NCBI GenBank assembly: GCA_022615295.1
Contig: JAKEHF010000023.1
Coordinates: 1-25,830, forward strand
Direction of reading: 5' to 3'
From: Actinomycetota bacterium
GTDB lineage: Bacteria; Actinomycetota; Acidimicrobiia; Spongiisociales; ZC4RG35
DNA: 25,830 nucleotides
Below the pieces are notes generated by a model. The model saw only the letters and a program-made list of their open reading frames with translations, was not told the DNA's origin and did not search any database. The translations under genes and the position numbers were made by a program. Below, one piece after another: positions 1-6,732 of this stretch. Every line of letters starts with the position of its first letter. The stretch's first letter is position 1.

Positions 1-158
1 CCGATGCGTGTGCGGAGTCGTGCTCAGCGAGCCGGCGGGATGTTGTGGTTGCTATTTCACCTCTCCGCGGGACGCCGCCCCGGCTGACCCGCTCGCCCTC
101 AATCTGACCGACTAGACAAGGGGAGAGACCTCACTCCACTTTGTCGGCGGCGAACGGC
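1..158. other. Upstream flank, possible 3' end of a cut-off gene
   Basis: No complete gene is visible. On the plus strand the frame beginning at base 2 is open from the window edge to a TAG at 113-115 and would encode a short Cys-rich tail ending in ADPLALNLTD. It could be the end of a gene lying outside the window, but 38 open codons in GC-rich DNA carry little weight. The rest is the upstream part of the arsR-type promoter region. Confidence 0.2.
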
Positions 159-195
159 TTGACACGATCTTGATACAACCGTATGGTTGTATCAA
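159..195 (+). promoter_or_regulatory. Promoter and palindromic operator of the ArsR-type gene
   Basis: A consensus -35 TTGACA (159-164), a 17-bp spacer and a -10 TATGGT (182-187) are visible. Transcription would start near base 194-195, which is the ATG at 195, so the mRNA is predicted to be leaderless. A perfect 11-bp inverted repeat, TTGATACAACC (170-180) and GGTTGTATCAA (185-195) around a GTAT centre, covers the -10 and the start codon. This is where a dimeric winged-helix repressor would block its own transcription, so autoregulation by the downstream protein is inferred. Confidence 0.82.
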
Positions 196-536
196 TGCAG
201 CTGGTCGCTCCCGACTTTGACAGCCTGTTCGCCGCCCTGGCCGATCGCACCCGTCGTGACATCGTGCGTCGGGCGATCGACTCCGAAGAAGGGGTCGCCG
301 AGCTGGCGAGCCACTACCGGATGAGCTTCGCCGCGGTGCAAAAGCACATCGCCGTCCTGGAGCGAGCCGGCCTCGTCACCAAACACCGGATCGGTCGTCG
401 CAAGGTGGTCCGCACCAACGTAGAGACGCTCCGCACCGCGCGACGGATGCTCGACCAATACGAGGAGCTGTGGCGGGGCCGGATCGACCGCATGTCCGAG
501 CTCGTAAACGAATACACAAGGGAGACGCACCAATGA
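195..536 (+). CDS. ArsR/SmtB-type winged-helix transcriptional regulator
   Basis: This 113-residue protein has the compact ArsR-type winged helix: an N-terminal helix (LFAALADRTRRDIVRRA), a helix-turn-helix around residues 35-62 (AELASHYRMSFAAVQKHI, then LERAGLV), a beta-wing rich in Arg (HRIGRRKVVR) and a C-terminal dimerisation helix. It contains no cysteine, so a thiolate metal or arsenite sensor is unlikely; ArsR proteins paired with SRPBCC genes commonly respond to other signals or act as simple repressors. An ATG at 183 is also in frame, but it lies inside the operator and upstream of the predicted transcription start, so ATG 195 is preferred. The stop overlaps the next start as ATGA, indicating translational coupling. 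The ligand is not predictable. Confidence 0.88.
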   Translation: MQLVAPDFDSLFAALADRTRRDIVRRAIDSEEGVAELASHYRMSFAAVQKHIAVLERAGLVTKHRIGRRKVVRTNVETLRTARRMLDQYEELWRGRIDRMSELVNEYTRETHQ

Positions 537-1033
537 CCGTTACAGCCGTCCACAAGGATCCGCACGCCCTGAACCTCACCGTCGACGCCGAGTTCGAAGC
601 CTCACCCGAGCGTGTCTGGGAGTTGTGGGCAGACCCGCGCCAGCTCGAGCGCTGGTGGGGTCCGCCGACGTATCCGGCCACCGTCACCAGGCACGACCTG
701 AGACCCGGCGGCCGTGTCGAGTACCACATGACGGGCCCCGAGGGCGATCAACCGCGCGGCTACTGGGAGATCCAGGAGGTCGATCCCCCGCGCTCGCTCG
801 TGGTCCGCGACGGCTTCGCCAACGAGGACGGCACGCCGAACACCGAGATGCCGACCAGCGAGTTTCGAGTCACCATCGAGGAGGTGGGGGCGGGACGGAC
901 CCGGATGTCGATCGTTAGCCTCTTCCCGAGCCCGAAGGCCATGGAACAGCTCCTCGCCCTCGGCATGGAGGAGGGTCTGACCCAGGCGATGGGTCAGATC
1001 GATGCCATCCTCGCCGGCGGCCCACGGTCATGA
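533..1033 (+). CDS. SRPBCC / AHSA1-domain protein
   Basis: This 166-residue protein has the START-like AHSA1 (Aha1 C-terminal-like) signature: the opening strand FEASPERVWELWADPRQLER, then a WW-G-PP stretch, a glycine turn with strand (RPGGRVEYHM), a YWEIQEVDPPRSL strand and a long C-terminal helix that closes the hydrophobic cavity. Such proteins bind hydrophobic ligands; no catalytic residue is evident. The start at 533 is preferred over an in-frame ATG at 470 because it overlaps the regulator's stop (ATGA), has a GGGAG ribosome binding site 8-9 nt upstream and begins right before the domain. ArsR-SRPBCC pairs are a recurrent arrangement, with the regulator controlling the second gene. The substrate is unknown. 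Confidence 0.86.
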   Translation: MTVTAVHKDPHALNLTVDAEFEASPERVWELWADPRQLERWWGPPTYPATVTRHDLRPGGRVEYHMTGPEGDQPRGYWEIQEVDPPRSLVVRDGFANEDGTPNTEMPTSEFRVTIEEVGAGRTRMSIVSLFPSPKAMEQLLALGMEEGLTQAMGQIDAILAGGPRS

Positions 1034-1091
1034 CACCGCGACGATCTACCGCGCACTCCACCACAGAGACCGACCACACGAGGAGGATTCC

Positions 1092-1964
1092 ATGACCCAC
1101 ACCGACACCATCACCCGGACCCTCGCGGTTCCCGGGGCGACCCTCACCTACGACGTCCGCCCCGCCGTGGCGCCCCAGGCCACGCCTCTGTTCCTGATCG
1201 GCTCGCCGATGGGCGCCGCCGGCTTCAGCACCCTTGCCTTCCACTTCACCGACCGGACCGTGGTCACCTACGACCCACGGGGAAGCGAGCGCAGCCGGCT
1301 GGCCGAGCCGACCACGCCACCGACCCCCGAGCAGCACGCCGACGACCTGCACCGGGTCATCGCCGAGGTCGGAGGGCCGGTCGACATGTTTGCCAGCAGC
1401 GGCGGGGCGGTGAACTCGTTGGCCCTCGTCGCCGGTCACCCCGAGGACGTGAGGACCCTCGTCGCCCACGAGCCCCCACTCCCGGCTCTACTCCCCGACC
1501 GGGAGGCGGCGCTGGCCGCCGCCGGCGCCGTCAGCGAGACCTATCGCCAGCGAGGATGGGGGGCAGGGATGGCCCACTTCATCGCCATCGCCGGTCATCG
1601 CGGTGAGTTCCCGGCCGACTTCGCTGGACAACCTCCCCCCGACCCGGAGATGTTCGGGCTTCCCTCGGAGGACGACGGGTCGAGGACCGACCCCCTCCTC
1701 GGTCTGGCCCTGATCGGGTCGATCGGGTACGAACCCGACCTCGATGCCCTGCGCGCCGCCTCGACCAGGATCGTCGTCGCCGCCGGCGTCGAGTCGGAGG
1801 GCGAGATGGCGAATCGGGGCGCCTTCGCCGTTGCCCAACGTCTGGGAACGATGCCCGAGATCTTCCCCAGTCACCACGGCGGCTTCCTCGGGGGCGAGTA
1901 CGGGCAAATGGGCGACCCGGACGCCTTCGCCGCCAAGCTCCGCGACGTCCTCGCCGGGGTGTGA
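1092..1964 (+). CDS. Alpha/beta hydrolase-fold protein
   Basis: This 290-residue protein has an alpha/beta hydrolase layout: a strand and oxyanion-type loop (PLFLIGSPMGAAGF), the VVTYDPRGSERS loop, a nucleophile elbow FASSGGAVNSL in which the usual G-x-S-x-G appears as A-S-S-G-G, an acid-containing strand near RIVVAAGVESEG and a late HHGGF that supplies the catalytic His. The start at 1092 is set by a strong AGGAGG at 1081-1086; an in-frame ATG at 1002 lies within the previous gene. The gap of 58 nt behind the SRPBCC gene and the shared strand suggest one operon under the palindromic operator. Esterase or peptidase-like activity is possible, but the substrate cannot be named. Confidence 0.85.
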   Translation: MTHTDTITRTLAVPGATLTYDVRPAVAPQATPLFLIGSPMGAAGFSTLAFHFTDRTVVTYDPRGSERSRLAEPTTPPTPEQHADDLHRVIAEVGGPVDMFASSGGAVNSLALVAGHPEDVRTLVAHEPPLPALLPDREAALAAAGAVSETYRQRGWGAGMAHFIAIAGHRGEFPADFAGQPPPDPEMFGLPSEDDGSRTDPLLGLALIGSIGYEPDLDALRAASTRIVVAAGVESEGEMANRGAFAVAQRLGTMPEIFPSHHGGFLGGEYGQMGDPDAFAAKLRDVLAGV

Positions 1965-2236
1965 GCGTCGGCCTGCCCGAGCACGTCGCCTCGATGCACA
2001 GCGGTTCACCAAGGCCCTGACCGCGATCCCACCGGGGGCGACCCGTCGCCACCCGAGCACGGCTGTTGAGCCGAAGGGCCGCCCGGATCGGTATGCGCGA
2101 TCGCTGCACCGGTGTCGGTGAGCCCTGTCATAGGAGGACCGGCCCCCGAGGAAGGGACGAAAGTCCCGTCCCCTGAGGTCCACCGCCCCGACACGAGGGT
2201 CCCGGCCACGTCATCTGAGCCGTCTGCTACCATGCA
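1965..2236. other. Intergenic region with nested inverted repeats
   Basis: No convincing gene is seen. A hairpin GGGAC-GAAA-GTCCC (2154-2167) with a GNRA-like loop is enclosed by GGACC (2136-2140) and GGTCC (2177-2181), so a two-tier stem is possible. It may end transcription of the hydrolase operon, although no U-tract follows, or be a structured leader for the copper operon. A weak -10 candidate TACCAT (2228-2233) precedes the CsoR operator. Confidence 0.35.
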
Positions 2237-2262
2237 GGCCACCCAGGGTGGGGTGGGATGTG
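2237..2262 (+). promoter_or_regulatory. Probable CsoR operator
   Basis: The segment contains CCACCC followed by GTGGGGTGGGAT, an imperfect G/C-rich inverted repeat. From memory, the Mycobacterium tuberculosis CsoR operator has the same GTGGGGTGGGAT half with a CCCACCCC partner. The site lies immediately upstream of the csoR-type gene, as expected for copper-relieved autorepression. Operator identity is inferred from sequence resemblance and position. Confidence 0.68.
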
Positions 2263-2266
2263 ATCG

Positions 2267-2602
2267 GTGACCTTCGGATGGGAGAAGATGAGAGAGATAC
2301 ACAAAAAGGGGGCGCTCAACCGCTTGAAGACGGTGCGTGGCCATCTCGACGCGGTGATCGTCATGGTGGACGAGGAGCGGTACTGCCCTGACGTGATGAA
2401 GCAGGTCTCCGCCCTCCAGGCTTCCCTGGAGAAGGTCAACCGGATCCTCTTGCAGAATCATCTGGAGACCTGTGTTCCCGAGGCGGTCGCCGAAGGCCGC
2501 TCCGCCCAGATCGTCGACGAGCTCATGGAGACCCTGCGTTACACCGACGCCGTCACCGGGCCGTCGAACACAAGTCACGAGACCGAGGAGGTGGTGGCAT
2601 GA
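2267..2602 (+). CDS. csoR: CsoR-family copper-sensing repressor
   Basis: This 111-residue all-helical DUF156/CsoR protein carries the copper ligand set: Cys40 in ERYCPDV, then His65 and Cys69 in NHLETCV, with the spacing known from copper-responsive CsoR (C-x24-H-x3-C). The N-terminal RLKTVRGHLDAV is the family's basic opening helix. Cu(I) binding is known to release CsoR from DNA and derepress the efflux genes. The GTG at 2267 gives full length; an in-frame ATG at 2288 with a close GGGAG is an alternative start and keeps the whole domain. The stop overlaps the ATG of the chaperone gene (ATGA). The upstream operator-like repeat indicates self-regulation of the three-gene operon. Confidence 0.93.
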   Translation: MTFGWEKMREIHKKGALNRLKTVRGHLDAVIVMVDEERYCPDVMKQVSALQASLEKVNRILLQNHLETCVPEAVAEGRSAQIVDELMETLRYTDAVTGPSNTSHETEEVVA

Positions 2603-2814
2603 CCTATCGCACGCTGAATGTTCCCGAGATCCACTGTGACCACTGTGCCCACTCCATCGAGGGCGCCGTCGGGTCGCTGGCCGGTGTCGAAGCCGTGAAG
2701 GTGGACATCCCCGGCCGAAGGGTCGACGTCAGATACGACGACGCCGCGGTCGACCTCGTTGCGATCGTCTCCGCCATCGAGGGCCAGGGTTACGAGGTGG
2801 CCCTCACACAGTGA
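2599..2814 (+). CDS. copZ: CopZ-like copper chaperone (HMA domain)
   Basis: This 71-residue protein is a single heavy-metal-associated domain with a beta-alpha-beta-beta-alpha-beta pattern. The metal motif is HCDHC (Cys13, Cys16), a CxxC on loop 1 with His replacing the usual Met before it. It is known from the family to carry Cu(I) in the cytoplasm and hand it to the N-terminal domain of a CopA pump. The gene overlaps csoR by 4 nt upstream and copA by 4 nt (GTGA) downstream, so the three are cotranscribed and coupled. A GGAGG-rich ribosome site lies at the end of csoR. Confidence 0.92.
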   Translation: MTYRTLNVPEIHCDHCAHSIEGAVGSLAGVEAVKVDIPGRRVDVRYDDAAVDLVAIVSAIEGQGYEVALTQ

Positions 2815-4991
2815 CCAAGACCCTCGAGAACCCCACAAGCGAGACCCGTTTCGACGTCGAGGGGATGAGCTGCGCCTCCTGCGCTTTGCGGGTGGAGCGA
2901 ATCCTCTCCAGACAGCCCGGAGTGTCGGAGGCCTCGGTCAACTTCGCCGGGGCCGAGGCTCGGGTGGTGTACGACCAGGACCAGGTCGGCGTGGGCAGTC
3001 TGGTCGAGGCGGTACGCAAGATCGGCTACGAGATCACACCCGTCATCCCAGAGTCGATCGAGAACCGTCGACCGGTGACCGAGCGTTACACCGTCGAGGC
3101 CAGGGCCCAACGACGCAATCTGATCGGCGCAGCCCTCTTGACGATCCCGGTGGCCGTCCTGGCCATGGCCGGCGTCGACACCACATGGAGCCGTCTGGTC
3201 CAGTTGGTGCTGACCACGCCGGTGCTCTTCTTGTTCGGCCGGCAGTTCCACCGCAATGCCTGGCTCCGCGCCCGGTCCTTCGACGCCAGCATGGACACCC
3301 TGGTCTCCCTGGGCACGCTCACCGCCTATCTGTTCTCGGTGTGGTCTCTGTTCGAGGGGGAGCACCTCTATTTCGAGACAGCGGCGATCATCACCACCTT
3401 CATCCTCTTGGGTCGGTACTTCGAGGCGTTGGCCAAGGGAAGAGCCTCCAGCGCCATCGCCCGGCTGCTGGAACTGGGAGCCAAGGAGGCCCGGGTGCTT
3501 CGTGAGGGAAGAGAGCTCGAGATCCCCGTCGAGGACGTGGTCAGCGGCGATCTCCTGGTGGTGAGACCGGGTGAGAAGATCCCGGTCGACGGTGAGGTCC
3601 TCGAAGGGATGTCTTCCGTCGACGAGAGCATGCTCACCGGCGAGTCGGTGCCGGTCGACCATGTTCCGGGAGACCGGGTGTTCGGTGCCACCGTCAATCA
3701 ACAAGGCCGCCTGGTGATCAAGGCCACCCGGGTGGGCGCCGAGACGACCCTGGCCCGCATCGTGGGAATGGTGGAAGAGGCGCAGGCATCGAAGGCGCCA
3801 GTGCAACGTCTCGCCGATCGGGTGTCCCGGGTGTTCGTCCCCGTCGTGATGGTCGTCGCAGCCGGGACCTTCGCCGGATGGACGCTGGGCGAGTCGAGTG
3901 TCACAGCGGCTTTCACCGCGGCGGTGGCGGTCCTCATCATCGCCTGCCCCTGTGCCCTTGGCCTGGCCACCCCGATCGGGATCATGGTGGGGAGCGGTCG
4001 GGGAGCCGAGATCGGAGTCTTCTTCAAACGCGCCGACACCTTCGAACGGTCCCGCGAGATCGACGTGGTCGTCTTCGATAAGACCGGCACCCTCACCGAG
4101 GGGATCATGTCGCTGACGGATGTGGTCACGTACGAAGACGAGCGGCGATTCCTCTATCTGACGGCCTCTCTCGAGGCGGCCGGCTCCCACCCGATCGGAA
4201 AGGCGGTGGCACTGGGAGCTGAGGAACGTGACATCGAGCTGGGAACCGTCGACGAGTTCGTCAACCACCCCGGGATGGGTGTGACCGGCAAGATCGACGG
4301 CATCCAGGTGGTCGTCGGCAAGGAGAAGCTGGTGGCCGACGCCGGGTTGCGTCTCCCCTCCGCCTACGCCGAAGCGATGGAGCGACTCGAAACAGAGGCC
4401 AAGACTGTCTTTCTCGCCGGCTGGGACGGCGAGGTGCGTGGGGCCATCGCCGTGGCCGACAGCTTGAAGCCGACCGCACTCACCGCCGTCACCGAACTGG
4501 GAGCGATGGGGGTCGAGGTGGCGATGCTGACCGGGGACAACGAGCGCACCGCCGCCGCCATCGCCGCCCAGCTGGGTATCACGCGGGTCCTCGCCGAGGT
4601 GCTGCCCGAAGACAAGGTGGAGGAGGTCCGCCGACTGCAAGCGGAGGGTCTGGTCGTTGCCTTCGTCGGCGACGGCGTCAACGACGCCCCCGCCCTCACC
4701 CAGGCCGACCTGGGGATCGCAATCGGAACCGGAACCGACGTCGCGATAGAAGCGGGCGACGTGGTGCTGATGTCGGGCGACCCAGCCCTGGTGGTGCGGG
4801 TGATGCGTCTCGCCCGCCGCACCTTCCGGACCATTGTGCAGAACCTGTTCTGGGCGTTCTTCTACAACGTTGCGGCCATCCCTCTGGCAGCACTCGGCAT
4901 GCTCCACCCGATGATCGCCGCCGGAGCGATGGCCTTCTCCAGCGTTTCGGTTGTGGCCAACAGCCTCCGCCTCCGCCGCTTCGGCAGATGA
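2811..4991 (+). CDS. copA: Cu(I)-exporting P1B-type ATPase
   Basis: This 726-residue copper pump has one N-terminal HMA domain with GMSCASC (Cys21, Cys24), membrane helices from about residue 103, the actuator TGES (276-279), the transmembrane metal site CPC (379-381), the phosphorylated Asp423 in DKTGTLT, the nucleotide-domain SHPIG, MLTGDN, and the hinge GDGVNDAP (620-627). The last helices contain FFYN and MAFSSVS, the Asn/Tyr and Met/Ser pattern of the P1B-1 Cu(I) subgroup. It uses ATP to export cytoplasmic Cu(I). The GTG start overlaps the copZ stop. Length is normal. All catalytic motifs are intact, so it should be functional. Confidence 0.95.
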   Translation: MTKTLENPTSETRFDVEGMSCASCALRVERILSRQPGVSEASVNFAGAEARVVYDQDQVGVGSLVEAVRKIGYEITPVIPESIENRRPVTERYTVEARAQRRNLIGAALLTIPVAVLAMAGVDTTWSRLVQLVLTTPVLFLFGRQFHRNAWLRARSFDASMDTLVSLGTLTAYLFSVWSLFEGEHLYFETAAIITTFILLGRYFEALAKGRASSAIARLLELGAKEARVLREGRELEIPVEDVVSGDLLVVRPGEKIPVDGEVLEGMSSVDESMLTGESVPVDHVPGDRVFGATVNQQGRLVIKATRVGAETTLARIVGMVEEAQASKAPVQRLADRVSRVFVPVVMVVAAGTFAGWTLGESSVTAAFTAAVAVLIIACPCALGLATPIGIMVGSGRGAEIGVFFKRADTFERSREIDVVVFDKTGTLTEGIMSLTDVVTYEDERRFLYLTASLEAAGSHPIGKAVALGAEERDIELGTVDEFVNHPGMGVTGKIDGIQVVVGKEKLVADAGLRLPSAYAEAMERLETEAKTVFLAGWDGEVRGAIAVADSLKPTALTAVTELGAMGVEVAMLTGDNERTAAAIAAQLGITRVLAEVLPEDKVEEVRRLQAEGLVVAFVGDGVNDAPALTQADLGIAIGTGTDVAIEAGDVVLMSGDPALVVRVMRLARRTFRTIVQNLFWAFFYNVAAIPLAALGMLHPMIAAGAMAFSSVSVVANSLRLRRFGR

Positions 4992-5046
4992 CCCATCGGC
5001 CCGAGCATCATCCCCCCGCCGAGCCACCCCGACCCTGAGACGCGTC

Positions 5047-5062
5047 CCGGCGGAGCCGCCGG
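5047..5062. terminator. Hairpin downstream of copA, possible terminator
   Basis: CCGGCG (5047-5052) and CGCCGG (5057-5062) form a perfect 6-bp stem with a GAGC loop, 55 nt beyond the copA stop. No U-tract follows, so rho-independent termination is only possible. Confidence 0.35.
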
Positions 5063-5117
5063 CAATCGGCGAGAATCTCTGTCGAAGGGACGCCGGGCTG
5101 ATCGTCGTGGGGTTAGA

Positions 5118-5135
5118 GGCGGGAAACCACCCGCC
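5118..5135. repeat. Hairpin ahead of the YCII remnant
   Basis: GGCGGG (5118-5123) and CCCGCC (5130-5135) form a 6-bp stem around AAACCA. It lies between copA and the broken YCII gene and could end copper-operon transcripts or be leader structure. Its function is not shown. Confidence 0.35.
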
Positions 5136-5154
5136 GTGACGGAAAGGGAACGCG

Positions 5155-5330
5155 GTGAAGTACGCATTGCTGATCTACTCGGAGCCCTGGAGTGGCGCCC
5201 CGCCAAGCCGGAGGAGGCGGAGGCGATGATGACGCCTTGGATCGAGTACACGAATGCTCTGCAGGAGGCAGGTGTGATGCTCGGCGGCGAGGCGCTCAAG
5301 GGGATCGAGACCGTATCGGGCCTATGCACG
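5155..5330 (+). pseudogene. Broken YCII/DGPF-domain protein
   Basis: From GTG 5155 (preceded by AAAGGGA) the reading frame gives VKYALLIYSEPW, the typical start of YCII-related DGPF proteins, but meets TGA at 5227. A different frame continues the family with EEAEAMMTPWIEYTNAL and QEAGVMLGGEALKG up to about 5310, so a single-base shift has occurred near 5190-5205. The second half, with the DGPF motif, is absent; the remainder runs into the 3' end of the opposing OsmC gene. It is a remnant unless the shift is an assembly error, and even then the C-terminal half is missing. Confidence 0.72.
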
Positions 5331-5402
5331 CGCGATCCCGGGTTGGTGGCCGAGACTGCATGCCCATCGGGACCTCGTCATCGCTCACCCGACGACGACC
5401 GA

Positions 5403-6590
5403 TCACGAAACGAGAAGGGATTCGACCACGACGTCGAGAGCTAGACGAGAGCGACAGGTGGCGTGGAGGAAACAGGTCTGCTCACCCATGTCGAGAATCC
5501 GCTGTGCGAAGTCGATGTCCTCGGACGTGACCAGGTAGACATGGGTCTCCACCGGGTCCATCCTCCCCGGGCGGCCCGCCCGGCCCGGGTAGAAATGGGT
5601 GTCTTGGACGATCCGGTACTCCTCCAGGTGCTTCTTCGTGATCCTGGCGTACCGTCCGAACTGTGTCATGAAACAGAAGCCGATCCCGGCGGACATGTAG
5701 GTGAGTGCGTCAGGGGCACGACCCGGAGCCCCTGACCCGTCGGCCTCGTCGGACAGGAAGCGGAACTGGGAACCGATCGGGCTTATCAGGTCCTCGACTA
5801 TCGCTTTGACCCCGTCCTCTCTTACGACACAGCCGGCCCTGACGTGGAGGGTCCTGCTCTGGGACTCCTGGAGGCTCGTATTGACACCCCCAGGTCGTCC
5901 TTCGACCAGGACCGCGTCACGGAGTCTCACCATGAGCCCGTCGGCCACCGACCCCTGCGCTGGAACGATACGGTCGAGCAGGTCACCGGGGTCGGGGAGG
6001 GCCGGTCCGTCCACGGCCCCCACCCGCCCAACCTGGGTGGTCACACCATTGTGATGCAGGGTGAACACGCTGCCCAACACGGTGGTGAGCAGACCGTGCA
6101 CCGGGGACAGCTCAGCCGCCTCGGTCACCGTCGCCCGAAGATCGGCCGGGCCGTCGGGCAGTCTCACGGTGAGCCTCGGGTCGAGGGCGCCACCGGTCAT
6201 GGTGCCGGCCAACGCGGATCCCTCCATCGTGTACCGGTTCTCCAGGATGAGCTCCATCCCATGGGTATCGATCCCCCGGGTCCCCGCCAGAGATGTGATC
6301 TCATTGGCATAGGAAGACACCATCCCGGTGATGAAATGACACAGCGGGCATGGCGCCCGGTCGTAGCCCGCCAGGTACGGCCCCTCGTCGCTGACCAGAC
6401 GCCAGGCGGACCCGGTGGCTCCGTTGACCACGACCGCTTCCTTCTGCATCCCCGCCAAGGCTCGCACCCAGGTGCGAACGGCCACACCACCACGCGATTC
6501 GGGAGCGGTGAGTCCGAGCTCGTCGACGTTCGCGACGGGAAAGAAGGCTGGGCGGGGGTCCGAGCCCAGGACGTCCGGCGCTTGTGTCAT
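5403..6590 (-). CDS. Tandem OsmC-like protein
   Basis: This 395-residue protein looks like two OsmC-type halves. The N-terminal half has CPLCHFITGMVSSYANEI (about residues 80-97), the long helix carrying a redox Cys. The C-terminal half has a second long helix with MSAGIGFCFMTQFGRYARI and ends with GEQTCFLHATC, resembling the second OsmC cysteine segment. OsmC/Ohr proteins reduce organic hydroperoxides with paired cysteines; single-domain members are about 140 residues, so this is an enlarged form. The ATG at 6590 has GGTGGAG 6 nt upstream, and a TAGGCT (-10-like, 6628-6623) lies further upstream. It is divergent from the selenocysteine peroxiredoxin, suggesting a shared peroxide-defence role. 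Enzyme activity is inferred. Confidence 0.72.
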   Translation of the reverse strand: MTQAPDVLGSDPRPAFFPVANVDELGLTAPESRGGVAVRTWVRALAGMQKEAVVVNGATGSAWRLVSDEGPYLAGYDRAPCPLCHFITGMVSSYANEITSLAGTRGIDTHGMELILENRYTMEGSALAGTMTGGALDPRLTVRLPDGPADLRATVTEAAELSPVHGLLTTVLGSVFTLHHNGVTTQVGRVGAVDGPALPDPGDLLDRIVPAQGSVADGLMVRLRDAVLVEGRPGGVNTSLQESQSRTLHVRAGCVVREDGVKAIVEDLISPIGSQFRFLSDEADGSGAPGRAPDALTYMSAGIGFCFMTQFGRYARITKKHLEEYRIVQDTHFYPGRAGRPGRMDPVETHVYLVTSEDIDFAQRILDMGEQTCFLHATCRSRLALDVVVESLLVS

Positions 6591-6732
6591 CGTGACTCCA
6601 CCGCAATCACGCGGGCGGTGTGAGCCTAACCTCTCGCCACATTCGTGCGCAGACCGGACATACGTGCGAAACGTGAACCAAGCTCACATGCCGAGGGCTC
6701 TGGCTCCAGCGGCCCGGGGTAACGTCGTCGGC

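Noticed and set aside
2790..5027. A 745-codon open frame antisense to copA
   Set aside because: It is His/Asp/Gly-rich, has no recognisable domain and mirrors copA's codon pattern; such long antisense frames are expected in GC-rich genes.
5227..5229. The TGA inside the YCII remnant as a second selenocysteine codon
   Set aside because: Sequence after the TGA in that frame has no family match; homology continues in another frame, so it is a frameshift.
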